In this document: one piece after another, positions 8,233-15,928 of the stretch | Layout: every line of letters begins with the position of its first letter | Numbering within the stretch: position 1 is the stretch's first letter | Position numbers and translations under genes: made by a program | DNA from: Propionibacteriaceae bacterium UBA6238 | Lineage (GTDB): Bacteria > Actinomycetota > Actinomycetes > Propionibacteriales > Propionibacteriaceae | Assembly: GCA_002441465.1 (NCBI GenBank) | Contig: DJWE01000048.1 | Coordinates: 1 to 41,258 of the forward strand | Length of the DNA stretch: 41,258 bases | Direction of reading: 5' to 3' | The notes under the pieces: model-generated | What the model was told of the DNA's origin: nothing | Seen by the model: only the letters and a program-made list of their open reading frames with translations | Databases searched by the model: none

Positions 8233-8643
8233 ATGGACGTCGTGACCGACCCGGACGCCGCCGCCCGCCTCGCCCGCCGCTATCCCCCGCCGGCCCGCAG
8301 CCGCTGGTGGATCGCAGTGGCGATCGTGCTTGCGATCGCCGGTGTGGCCTGGCTGGTCTGGGCCGGGGTGCACGGCGCCGTGCTCACGGTCACCGCCCGA
8401 GTGGACGCGTTCACCGTCCGCTCCGACTCCCAGATCGACGTCACCGTGACCATCGAGCGACCCAACCCGTCCCAGGGCGCCGTCTGCCAGCTCTACGCCC
8501 AGGCGATCACCTACGACCGGGTCGGCGAGCTCTCCGTCACCGTGCCGGCCGGCGGTCAAACCCTGACCCGGCTCGAGATTCCGCTGCGCACCTTCAAGCG
8601 GGCCACCACCGCCGTGATCGATTCGTGCCACGTGACCACCTGA
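8233..8643 (+). CDS. DUF4307 membrane-anchored protein
   Basis: The 136-aa product has a short cytoplasmic N-terminus (DAAARLARRYPPPARSRWW), one transmembrane helix (about residues 26-46), and an extracytoplasmic beta-rich domain ending in SCHVTT. This is the layout of DUF4307, a family found in Actinobacteria, often between mca and greA. The ATG at 8233 begins MDVVTDPDAA. It is divergent from mca with about 50 bp between starts. No molecular function is established. Confidence 0.8.
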   Translation: MDVVTDPDAAARLARRYPPPARSRWWIAVAIVLAIAGVAWLVWAGVHGAVLTVTARVDAFTVRSDSQIDVTVTIERPNPSQGAVCQLYAQAITYDRVGELSVTVPAGGQTLTRLEIPLRTFKRATTAVIDSCHVTT

Positions 8644-8646
8644 TGG

Positions 8647-8674
8647 TTGTCTGGTCCACGGATTGGGCTAGCCT
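8647..8674 (+). promoter_or_regulatory. Candidate sigma-A-type promoter giving leaderless greA mRNA
   Basis: TTGTCT at 8647-8652 and TAGCCT at 8669-8674 are 16 bp apart. The expected transcription start falls at 8681-8682, on the greA ATG. There is no Shine-Dalgarno sequence before that ATG, which fits a leaderless transcript. The -35 box begins just 3 bp after the DUF4307 stop. Confidence 0.5.
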
Positions 8675-8681
8675 GCCAACT

Positions 8682-9185
8682 ATGACTGATCCGACCACGT
8701 GGCTGACCCAGGAGGCCTTCGACCGACTGACCGCTGAACTCGCCTACCTCAAGACCGAGGGGCGCCAGAAGGTCACAGCGAAGATCGCCCAGGCTCGCGA
8801 GGAAGGCGACCTCAGCGAGAACGGCGGCTACCACGCCGCTCGCGAGGAACAGGGCCACCAAGAGGCACGGATCCGCCAGCTCACCGCAATGCTGGAGAAT
8901 GCCCAGGTGGGCGAGGCTCCTGCCGCCGGCTCGAACGAGGTTCTCCCCGGCGTCTCGGTGACCATCTACTACGACGACGACCCCGACGACACCGACACGT
9001 TCCTGCTCGGCTCACGCGAGCTCGTGGGACTCGACGACTCGGTGGACGTCGAAGTGTTCAGCCCTCAGTCACCGCTCGGCGCCGCGATCCTCGGCCACAG
9101 GGCGGGCGAGACCGTGCGCTACGTCGCTCCCACGGGCAAGTCGATCGAGGTCACCATCGTCACGGTGGAGCCCTTCACCAGCTGA
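8682..9185 (+). CDS. greA: Transcription elongation factor GreA
   Basis: The 167-aa protein rescues arrested RNA polymerase by stimulating transcript cleavage. The N-terminal coiled-coil hairpin carries the family motif AREEGDLSENGGYHAAREEQ, including the acidic tip residues. The C-terminal FKBP-like domain ends SPLGAAILGHRAGETVRY..GKSIEVTIV. Length matches actinobacterial GreA. The ATG at 8682 is the only start consistent with the family N-terminus (MTDPTTWLTQEAFDRLTAEL). It has no ribosome-binding site and is probably leaderless. Confidence 0.96.
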   Translation: MTDPTTWLTQEAFDRLTAELAYLKTEGRQKVTAKIAQAREEGDLSENGGYHAAREEQGHQEARIRQLTAMLENAQVGEAPAAGSNEVLPGVSVTIYYDDDPDDTDTFLLGSRELVGLDDSVDVEVFSPQSPLGAAILGHRAGETVRYVAPTGKSIEVTIVTVEPFTS

Positions 9186-9186
9186 C

Positions 9187-9561
9187 CTACCCCAAGCCGG
9201 CCAGCAGCTCTGCCGCCTCGGCGGGCGACAGCGCACCGGAGGCAACCTCGCCGAGCACCTGATCCCGGGTCATCGCCGCGGGCGCATCGGCGTCCCCGGC
9301 CAGGCCGAGCTTCACCAGCAGCGCGGTGAACCGCGCCCGAGCGGTCGGATAGGACACGCCGAGGTGCTTCTCGACCTCCCTCAGGTTGCCCCGGGAGGCC
9401 AGGAACACCTGGAGCAACTCGGTCTCGCGCTCGTCGAGAGCGCAGAAGTCGCAGTGGCCGAACTCGCCGGCCAGTTCGGAGCCGCAGTTGCGGCACCCCA
9501 GCCGGGTGGTGACGAGTTCGCCGCCGCAGACCGGACATTCCGACGGTGGCCGGTAGCTCAT
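9187..9561 (-). CDS. DUF2089 family zinc-ribbon/HTH protein
   Basis: The 124-aa protein starts MSYRPPSECPVCGGELVTT, followed by CRNCGSELAG and CDFC, which make a zinc ribbon. A helix-turn-helix segment follows (VEKHLGVSYPTARARFTALL) and an acidic Ala-rich C-terminus. This matches DUF2089, a probable DNA-binding regulator family. The ATG at 9561 overlaps the stop of the upstream 297-aa gene by four bases (ATGA), so the two are coupled. Its stop lies one base past the convergent greA stop. It may regulate its partner gene, which is inference. Confidence 0.82.
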   Translation of the reverse strand: MSYRPPSECPVCGGELVTTRLGCRNCGSELAGEFGHCDFCALDERETELLQVFLASRGNLREVEKHLGVSYPTARARFTALLVKLGLAGDADAPAAMTRDQVLGEVASGALSPAEAAELLAGLG

Positions 9562-10451
9562 TCCGCGCTCCCGGCCTTGATGTTGGCCCATCCCATCACT
9601 ACACCGACGTCCAGGCGGGCGGAGCCGTTGCCGAGCACCACCTCGTCGACCTGGCCGCTGTGCGCACCGCTCCAGCTGATCTTGCCGAGCTGGGCCTCAC
9701 CGCGCACGGTGACGTTGGAGTCGTCGGCGAGTTCGACAGTGAGCTGACCGGACTCCACCCGCACCCGGGAGCGTCCCGTCGTGATGCTGCCCTTCACGGT
9801 GGCCGACCCCGCCTGCACCAGCACGTCGCTGACCTCGGCGATGCCGGACAACTCGGCTCCGCCTGCGGTGACCCGCACCTTGCCGAAGTACGGCACGTCC
9901 GCGCAGGTCAAATGGCCCGCGGTGACCTCGACGTCCACGATGATCCCGGGGTTGATCCGCAGGAAGAGCTCCTTGCCCAAGCCCATCGCGCGGATGTCGT
10001 CGAGGTTGCGCGGAGGACGCAGGATGCTGAACCCGTCCAGGCTCGGCCCGAGCTCGCCGTCGCTGGTCACCTCGAGGACCGAGCCGTTGCGACGCAGCAC
10101 GTGCGGTCCCTCCGCGGAGGCCGTCGCCACGCTCGGATCACCGACGATCCGCACCCGCCGGCCGACGGCACGGACGGAGATCCGGTCCACTCCTTTGCTG
10201 CCGGTCGGACGGCGGCGTCCCGACGCCGGGGACGGCTCCTCCTCACCCGGTTGCCCGAACACCTCGCGGGCGTAGGGCGAGTACTGGCGTCGTCCGGGAT
10301 CCTCGCCGAGCTCTTCGTTCGTCGGCTCGGTGGGCTTGGGCTCCGGCGGGGCCTCCGCCTTCAGCGCGTCGATCCGACGCGCGGCCTCGGACGCATCGAT
10401 ACGCCCGGCCGCGAGGTCTTCGAGGATGGGGTTCAGATCCGGTGTGCTCAT
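9558..10451 (-). CDS. Conserved protein with short N-terminal helical domain and beta-repeat C-terminal half
   Basis: The 297-aa product begins MSTPDLNPILEDLAAGRIDA, a short SHOCT-like helical module. A Pro/Glu-rich linker to about residue 85 follows. The C-terminal half is a run of short beta strands with repeated V-x-V-x-AG patterns, resembling DUF4097/bactofilin-like beta-helix adhesins. No signal peptide or membrane segment is visible. It is followed with a 4-bp overlap by the DUF2089 gene. Function is unknown; a scaffold or envelope-stress role is only a guess. Confidence 0.7.
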   Translation of the reverse strand: MSTPDLNPILEDLAAGRIDASEAARRIDALKAEAPPEPKPTEPTNEELGEDPGRRQYSPYAREVFGQPGEEEPSPASGRRRPTGSKGVDRISVRAVGRRVRIVGDPSVATASAEGPHVLRRNGSVLEVTSDGELGPSLDGFSILRPPRNLDDIRAMGLGKELFLRINPGIIVDVEVTAGHLTCADVPYFGKVRVTAGGAELSGIAEVSDVLVQAGSATVKGSITTGRSRVRVESGQLTVELADDSNVTVRGEAQLGKISWSGAHSGQVDEVVLGNGSARLDVGVVMGWANIKAGSAE

Positions 10452-10469
10452 TCCTCAATGGTAGTCGGA

Positions 10470-10508
10470 GTTGCCAGAAAGGAAAGAAGGTCTTTCTATT
10501 CTGGCAAC
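10470..10508 (-). terminator. Hairpin overlapping the 3' end of the AI-2E transporter gene
   Basis: GTTGCCAGAA (10470-10479) pairs with TTCTGGCAAC (10499-10508), and the inner GGAAAGA can pair with TCTTTC. The stem includes the last codons and stop of the AI-2E transporter gene. It separates that gene from the 297-aa gene on the same strand. No T-tract follows. Confidence 0.6.
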
Positions 10509-11599
10509 TTGGTGTGTGCCGGATCGAAGCGTTCCGGGTCGAGACCACGGATGAACGCCACCGAGAAGGCGAGCACCGGGATCACCAGAAGTGCACCGAC
10601 GATGCCGGCGATGGTCGCCCCCACGGCCAGCCCGAGCAGCACGGCGAGCGGGTGCAGCGACACCGCCCGGCCGAGCAGGATCGGCTGCAGGAAGTGCCCC
10701 TCGGCCTCCATCACGAAGATCGTGATGGCCAGCATGATCGCCGCACTCACCGGGCCGTAGGTGACCAGGGCCAGCGCGCAGGCCACCGTCCCGGCGAGCA
10801 CCGCGCCCACGACCGGCACGAACGCCGCCACGAAGGTGAGCGCGAACAGCGCCCACGGCATCGGCAGGCCCAGTGCGAGCGCGCCGATCAGGATGCCGAC
10901 CGCGTCCACCAGAGCGACCAGCACCTGCGCCCGCATGTAGGAGACCAGCGACGCCCAGCCGCGATCGGCGGCCCGCCGGGTGGCGACCACGTAGTGGCGC
11001 GGCACGAGCCGGGTGATCGAGGTCCAGATCGGGCGTCCGGACGCGAGGAAGAAGAACGTCGCGATCAGGGCGATCGCAAGTCCGGCGAAGAAGTGGCCCA
11101 CCCCGACCCCGGCGTGAGCGAGCGCGGCCGCGAGGTCGGCGCGGGAGGCGTTGACCCAGTCGGTGAACTGGGCGAAGTAGGCGTCGAGCTGAGCCTGATC
11201 GATGTGCAACGGCCCGGTGGCCAGCCAGTTCAGAAAGGTGCCGAAGCCGGCCAGCGCCTTGTCCCAGAGCTGGGGCCACTCCCTGGCGACCTGGGTACCG
11301 ATCGCAGCCAGCACGCCGACGACGACCAGGACCATCGCGAGCAGGCACGTGGCCGCCGCGAGCGCCGGATGCCATCTCCACCCGCGCAGCAGCCGGTTCA
11401 GCGGCGTCAGCAAAGCGGCGAGCAGCACAGCGACCGCAAGCGGAACGGAGACGGCGGAGAAGTAGGTGAGCAGCCACCACAGCAGCGCGACGACGCCGGC
11501 GACAACGATCACGCGCCAGGACCAGTCGGCGGCCGTGACCAGCCCCTGGGGAACCCTCGAGCCGGCGTCTGGCCGTCGACGGGGACGGGGTGTGAGCAT
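10496..11599 (-). CDS. AI-2E family transporter (PurR/TqsA-like permease)
   Basis: The 367-aa protein has about eight hydrophobic segments in the AI-2E exporter arrangement. A pair of N-terminal helices (WRVIVVAGVVALLWWLLTYF) is followed by a long periplasmic-type loop with amphipathic helices (residues about 115-160). A dense C-terminal membrane block contains LPMPWALFALTFVAAFVPVV and LQPILLGRAVSLHPLAVLLG, which are family signatures. Substrates of this family include autoinducer-2, ions and compatible solutes; none can be assigned here. The ATG at 11599 begins MLTPRPRRR, a basic cytoplasmic start. Confidence 0.87.
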   Translation of the reverse strand: MLTPRPRRRPDAGSRVPQGLVTAADWSWRVIVVAGVVALLWWLLTYFSAVSVPLAVAVLLAALLTPLNRLLRGWRWHPALAAATCLLAMVLVVVGVLAAIGTQVAREWPQLWDKALAGFGTFLNWLATGPLHIDQAQLDAYFAQFTDWVNASRADLAAALAHAGVGVGHFFAGLAIALIATFFFLASGRPIWTSITRLVPRHYVVATRRAADRGWASLVSYMRAQVLVALVDAVGILIGALALGLPMPWALFALTFVAAFVPVVGAVLAGTVACALALVTYGPVSAAIMLAITIFVMEAEGHFLQPILLGRAVSLHPLAVLLGLAVGATIAGIVGALLVIPVLAFSVAFIRGLDPERFDPAHTKLPE

Positions 11600-11707
11600 G
11601 CCCAGACCCTACCCAGCCGGTCCCGTCCACGCGCCTGGGGGTCCCCCGGACCCGCCCCCGGTTCCGTCCGTCCCACCGCGCTGACCGACCGCAGTAGGGT
11701 GGCCGCC

Positions 11708-12391
11708 GTGAGGACGCCTCTGCCGGAACTGATCGCACCCGACTGGGCCGAGGCGCTGGCGCCGGTGGCCGACCGGATCACGGCGATGGGCGACTTCCTG
11801 AGGGCAGAGCTCGCCGCCGGACGGGACTACCTGCCGGCGGGCCAGAACGTGTTGCGGGCGTTCTCCCGTCCCCTGGCCGAGGTGAAGGTGCTGATTGTCG
11901 GCCAGGACCCCTACCCCACCCGCGGACACCCGGTCGGCCTGTCGTTCTCGGTGGCGCCGGACGTCCGCCCGCTTCCGCGGAGCCTGGTGAACATCTTCGC
12001 CGAGCTGGAGGCCGACCTCGGCGTCCCGCCCGCGGCGTCCGGGGACCTGACGCCGTGGTTCGAGCAGGGGGTGCTGCTGCTGAACCGGGTGCTCACCGTG
12101 CGTCCCGGCTCGCCCGGATCGCATCGGGGCAAGGGCTGGGAAGAGGTCACCGAATGCGCGATCGAGGCCCTCGCCACTCGCGGCGGACCGCTGGTCGCCA
12201 TCTTGTGGGGTCGGGACGCGCAGTCGCTCAGCACCCGGCTGGCCGGGATCCCGCAGATCGCGTCCGCCCACCCGTCCCCGATGTCGGCGCATTCGGGCTT
12301 CTTCGGGTCGCGTCCGTTCAGCAGGGCCAATGCCGCGCTCGTGGCGCAGGGCGGCACCGAGATCGACTGGCGCCTCGAACCTCATAGCTGA
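11708..12391 (+). CDS. ung: Uracil-DNA glycosylase (family 1)
   Basis: The 227-aa enzyme removes uracil from DNA at the start of base-excision repair. Motif A, LIVGQDPYPTRGHPVGLSFS, holds the catalytic Asp. Motif B, SAHPSPMSAHSGFFGSRPFS, holds the catalytic His and the minor-groove Leu/Met loop. Length fits the family. The start is GTG at 11708. TAGGGT at 11695-11700 lies 7 nt upstream and there is no Shine-Dalgarno sequence, so the mRNA may be leaderless. The gene is divergent from the AI-2E transporter gene. Confidence 0.95.
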   Translation: MRTPLPELIAPDWAEALAPVADRITAMGDFLRAELAAGRDYLPAGQNVLRAFSRPLAEVKVLIVGQDPYPTRGHPVGLSFSVAPDVRPLPRSLVNIFAELEADLGVPPAASGDLTPWFEQGVLLLNRVLTVRPGSPGSHRGKGWEEVTECAIEALATRGGPLVAILWGRDAQSLSTRLAGIPQIASAHPSPMSAHSGFFGSRPFSRANAALVAQGGTEIDWRLEPHS

Positions 12392-12451
12392 TTCACAGCA
12401 TCGGGTGGCTCCGATTCGGAATGTCGCACCGAGAAGGAGTGTTGAAGGGGC

Positions 12452-13084
12452 GTGTTCACCTTCACCAAGTCAACGATGATCACTGCCGACAGCGCTCTGC
12501 CCGGACGCGAGCGCCCGATTCTGACGCCCGGCACCAGCTTCCACGAGGTGCTCGGCACGCGTATCGACGAGGTGCCCGACGGCGCCGAGGTGGCCTATTT
12601 CGCCCTCGGTTGCTTCTGGGGGGCGGAAAAGCTGTTCTGGCAGCAGGACGGCGTGATCACGACCGCCGTCGGCTACCAGGGCGGCTACACGCCGAATCCC
12701 ACCTACGAAGAGGTCTGCTCCGGACGCACCGGGCAAGCTGAGTCCGTCAAGGTGGTGTTCGATCCGGCGAAGACCAGCTACGCGGCGCTGCTGAAGGTGT
12801 TCCTGGAGAACCACGACCCGACCCAGGGCATGCGCCAGGGCAATGACCACGGCACCCAGTACCGCTCGGCGATCTACACCACCGGTCCCGAGCAGGACGC
12901 GGCCGCTCGCGCCGCGATTGCCGACTACCAGCCGGAACTGAGCAAGGCCGGCTACGGCGCGATCACCACCGAGATCGTCCCTGCCGGGCCCTTCTACTAC
13001 GCCGAGCGCTACCACCAGCAGTATCTGGACAAGAACCCGAACGGCTACTGCCCCGTCCACGCCACCGGCGTGACCTGCGGCTGA
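12452..13084 (+). CDS. msrA: Peptide methionine-(S)-S-oxide reductase
   Basis: The 210-aa protein repairs oxidised methionine. The catalytic motif GCFWG is at residues 53-57 with nucleophilic Cys54. YQGGYTPNPTYEEVCSGRTG and NDHGTQYRSAIY are family signatures. The C-terminus NPNGYCPVHATGVTCG carries two further Cys suitable for recycling. Length is close to the classical 212-aa enzyme. GTG at 12452 is chosen; a GAAGGAG lies about 12 nt upstream and a GGGG nearer. An ATG eight codons in is an alternative start. It stands alone, downstream of ung. Confidence 0.95.
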   Translation: MFTFTKSTMITADSALPGRERPILTPGTSFHEVLGTRIDEVPDGAEVAYFALGCFWGAEKLFWQQDGVITTAVGYQGGYTPNPTYEEVCSGRTGQAESVKVVFDPAKTSYAALLKVFLENHDPTQGMRQGNDHGTQYRSAIYTTGPEQDAAARAAIADYQPELSKAGYGAITTEIVPAGPFYYAERYHQQYLDKNPNGYCPVHATGVTCG

Positions 13085-13112
13085 GCCCCAACCCGAGACC
13101 GCCGAACCACGT

Positions 13113-13201
13113 GGGGACGGTTCCGATCTCGGTCCACCCGAACCTGGGGACGGTTCCGATCTCGGTCCACCTGAGAATGGCCTGAGATCGGAACCGTCCC
13201 C
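13113..13201. repeat. Three copies of the 26-bp GTCCCC-type repeat
   Basis: Downstream of msrA two direct copies lie at about 13113-13137 and 13146-13171, and an inverted, 5'-shortened copy at 13183-13201. In the standard orientation each reads GGTGGACCGAGATC followed directly by GGAACCGTCCCC. The inverted copy can fold against either direct copy, so the locus could work as the msrA terminator. The same element occurs at 17037-17097 and 22487-22620. Confidence 0.85.
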
Positions 13202-13315
13202 GGGGTCCGGACGCCAGGCGCGAAGGGCGCGGCTCGGCGGCCTGAGCGCCGTCCCGATTGACCCCCGGCTCCCGACGCCGGTTTACTGGCAGCGATCCAG
13301 TTAGCGGTGAGGACC

Positions 13316-14344
13316 ATGACGGACGAGCCCGATCCCACCCGACCGACGATGGCCGACGTCGGCCGCGCGGCCGGCGTCTCCCCCACCACGGTGTCCCTCG
13401 TCCTGAACGGGCGGGACACCAGGATCAGCGAAGCCACCAGGGGACGCGTGCTGGCCGCCGTCGCCGAACTCGACTACCGACCCAACCGCACCGCGCAGGG
13501 GCTCCGCCTCGGCACCACCAGCACGATCGGCTTCCTGACCGACGAGATCGCGATCGAGCCGTTCTCGGGCCCGATGATCGCCGGCATCCACGACCTCGCC
13601 TGGGAGCGACGGTCCCTGCTGCTGATGGTCAACACCACCCGCAACCCCAGCCGGCTGCGCGCCGCGGTTCACGACCTGCTCGACCGCCAGGTGGACGCGC
13701 TGATCTTCGCCGCGATGGGCACCCGTCCGGTCGACTTCCCCGACGTCGCCTCGGCCACCCCCACCCTGCTGGTGAACGCCTTCACCACCGACGGCCGGCT
13801 GCCGGCCATCCTGCCCGACGAGCTCGCGGGAGGACGGGCGGCTGTCGAGCACGTCCTTGCCCTCGGCCACCGCCGGATCGCGTTCATCGCCGGACGCGAA
13901 GCCGCCTGGGCGACCAGGATGCGAATTCGGGGTTTCCGGGACGGCCTCGAGGCCGCCGGCATCGATCCGTCCGCCTGCCCGGTTCGACTTGGCAACTACC
14001 GCATCGACAGCGGCTACGAACTCGCTCTCGAGGCGATGCGCGGCGTCCACCCACCGACCGCGCTGCTGATGGGAAACGACCAGATGGCCACCGGCGCCTA
14101 CCTCGCGTTGGCCCGGCTGGGCCTGCGCATCCCCGACGACGTGTCCGTGGTCGGCTACGACGACGAGCCCCTCGCCGCGGACCTCTCCCCCGCGCTGACC
14201 ACGGTGCGGATCCCCTTCTACGAGATGGGCCGGCTCGCCGCGCAGCACGTCCTCGACCGCTCCGTGGACGGCCTGCCCTCGCGCACCTACGAGCCGTGCA
14301 CGATCATCCACCGCTCCTCGACCAACCCCCCGCCCGGCGAGTAG
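13316..14344 (+). CDS. LacI-family transcriptional regulator (orphan)
   Basis: The 342-aa protein has an N-terminal HTH (RPTMADVGRAAGVSPTTVS) with hinge helix (DYRPNRTAQGLR). A periplasmic-binding-like effector domain follows (TSTIGFLTDEIAIEPFSGPM, LALGHRRIAFIAGREAAW, DDVSVVGYDDEPLAADLSP). It would bind an operator as a dimer and respond to a sugar or related ligand. The ATG at 13316 is preferred, with GAGG close upstream; a GTG at 13307 is also possible. No sugar genes are adjacent, so its regulon is elsewhere or unknown. Confidence 0.9.
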   Translation: MTDEPDPTRPTMADVGRAAGVSPTTVSLVLNGRDTRISEATRGRVLAAVAELDYRPNRTAQGLRLGTTSTIGFLTDEIAIEPFSGPMIAGIHDLAWERRSLLLMVNTTRNPSRLRAAVHDLLDRQVDALIFAAMGTRPVDFPDVASATPTLLVNAFTTDGRLPAILPDELAGGRAAVEHVLALGHRRIAFIAGREAAWATRMRIRGFRDGLEAAGIDPSACPVRLGNYRIDSGYELALEAMRGVHPPTALLMGNDQMATGAYLALARLGLRIPDDVSVVGYDDEPLAADLSPALTTVRIPFYEMGRLAAQHVLDRSVDGLPSRTYEPCTIIHRSSTNPPPGE

Positions 14345-14398
14345 CGGGCAGAATCTCCACCTTGGCCCGCCGCCCGCCCGGGCCTACTCTCGGCAGGC

Positions 14399-14674
14399 AT
14401 GTGCCGAAACATCCATACCCTGCACAATTTCGACCCGCCCGCGACCGGCGACGAGGTGTACGCCGCCGCCCTGCAGTACGTGCGCAAGGTTGCCGGCACG
14501 ACGCGGCCTTCCCGAGCGAACCAGGAAGCCTTCGACGAGGCGGTGGACGCGATCGCACACGCCACCCAGCACCTGCTGGAGCACCTCACCACCACGGCAC
14601 CACCGAAGAATCGTGAGGAAGAGGCGGCGAAGGCACGGGCTCGCGCCGCGTCCCGCTATCCAGTCAGCGCCTGA
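14399..14674 (+). CDS. DUF2277 family protein
   Basis: The 91-aa protein starts MCRNIHTLHNFDPPATGDEV and continues AALQYVRKVAGTTRPSRANQ, with a C-terminal REEEAAKARARAASRY. This is an end-to-end match to the small DUF2277 family, including the invariant MCRNI start. The function is unknown. The conserved Cys at position 2 and basic helices suggest a soluble protein. It stands 54 bp downstream of the LacI gene and may be cotranscribed. The 222 bp that follow show no gene I can support. Confidence 0.88.
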   Translation: MCRNIHTLHNFDPPATGDEVYAAALQYVRKVAGTTRPSRANQEAFDEAVDAIAHATQHLLEHLTTTAPPKNREEEAAKARARAASRYPVSA

Positions 14675-14896
14675 GTCCGTCGCCGGCTTCGCTCGGGCGA
14701 GCGCCGCTTCTGCGGGTCGAGCTCCGGGGACGACTCGAACCTCCCGCGATCCCCGGCGAAAACGCGAGCGCCACCGGTGCGGCGGAGGATCGCATGGATC
14801 CCCGCGCCGAGCCGATGGCGCTCCGTGCGGACCATGGGCACGCGGGATCGAGCCGGGTTCCCGTCCGCGACGCTGCGGCGCGGAAACCCGACGTTC

Positions 14897-15310
14897 TCAC
14901 CCCGCGGCGGCCGCTAGCTTGTCCAGCGCCTGCTCCCACTTGCGGGTGAGCGCCGCGGCGTCGAAGTAGGCCGGGATGTGTTCGTGCCGGATCTCGACCC
15001 TGGTGCCGTCGTCGGACGCGGCCAGGTCGACCTCGACGATGGTCTTGGGCGCTTCTTCCGCAGCGTGCCAGCTGAACCGGATCTGCTCCAACGGGTGGAA
15101 GGACCGGACGACTCCGAAGGTGCCGTCGGCCGCGTGCCAGCTGTCACCCTTGTCGCCGAGTTCGCCCCCGGCCCCGAGCAGGGCCTCAGCGCCCTCGCGG
15201 GTCGCTAGTAACTTCCACATTTCCTTGACGGGTTTGGACACCGACCGGCTGACAGTCACGGTGGTGTCCACAGGGTTCACGAGCGTGTCGCCCTGGCTCT
15301 GTTCGGTCAT
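14897..15310 (-). CDS. SRPBCC/AHSA1-type ligand-binding protein
   Basis: The 137-aa protein has the START/Bet v1-like pattern: a beta strand (DTTVTVSRSVSKPVKEMWKL), a helix with EGAEALLGAGGELGDKG, antiparallel strands ending VRSFHPLEQIRFSWHA and TIVEVDLAASDDGTRVEIRH, then a long C-terminal helix (ALTRKWEQALDKLAA). Such proteins bind hydrophobic ligands or, as AHSA1-like proteins, act with chaperones. No catalytic residues are evident. It is convergent with DUF2277. Confidence 0.78.
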   Translation of the reverse strand: MTEQSQGDTLVNPVDTTVTVSRSVSKPVKEMWKLLATREGAEALLGAGGELGDKGDSWHAADGTFGVVRSFHPLEQIRFSWHAAEEAPKTIVEVDLAASDDGTRVEIRHEHIPAYFDAAALTRKWEQALDKLAAAAG

Positions 15311-15928
15311 GAGGTACCTCGTTCCACTCAGTGGTTCGAACCGTCCCGTCAGTGGGCCGGTAACGACACCCTACTCAGGATCACCGGCCATGGCAGGGGG
15401 TTCGCCGAGCAACTTTCGGCGACCTTTTGTGGCCCTCCCGCGTGTCGCTACGCCCGGCGATCCGCGCCACCGGATAGACATGGGGCAAGGCCGGACCAAG
15501 TATGAGATGGTCCGGCTTTCACGTCCCGGAGGCTGTGCCTGATGTGCCGAGTGGGACGGCTGGGAACAGCTGTGACAGCTCGCCTGAATTTCCCCGATGA
15601 ACTTCGCCAGAACCGCTTGCGCGGCCCTCGCGCCAGGCGTAGAACTGTCTCTACGCAGATCGCGGAGCCAGACCCGAAAGGGCGCGGAAACCGAGTCGGC
15701 GGCCGTACAGCAATCGTGGTTCTTCACCCAGCGGAGCGATCTGCGGGGCGCCTCCGGGACGGGAGGTGGGGCTGGCGCGCTGGACGGGTTCGGGGAGCGT
15801 CCCGCTTCGAACAACCTGAAGGCCGGACCAACTCATACTTGGTCCGGCCTTCGCCTTTGCCGGCACCGTCCATGGCCGGTAGCCGCCCGCCCGGTAGAGT
15901 TGGGAGACCCCCGTCCCGGAGGTCATTC
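15311..15928. other. Gene-free interval bounded by two related hairpins in opposite orientation
   Basis: No protein family is recognisable in this 618-bp gap. A hairpin at 15490-15516 pairs GCCGGACCA with TGGTCCGGC. A second at 15818-15852 pairs GAAGGCCGGACCAA with TTGGTCCGGCCTTC. Read on opposite strands, the two share GGCCGGACCAAGTATGAG followed after one base by TGGTCCGGC. The roughly 300 bp between them contain further short dyads but no convincing codon pattern. It could be a small non-autonomous element or a structured RNA. TAGAGT at 15894-15899 and CCCGGAGG just before 15929 belong to the antiporter gene. Confidence 0.5.

Noticed and set aside
15337..15352. GAACCGTCCC near the SRPBCC start as another copy of the 26-bp repeat
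   Set aside because: Only ten bases match and the flanks do not, so it is not enough to call a copy.
15860..15928. Metal-sensing riboswitch upstream of the Ca2+/H+ antiporter
   Set aside because: I looked for yybP-ykoY-like conserved motifs and found none; only a promoter-like TAGAGT and a ribosome-binding site are visible.
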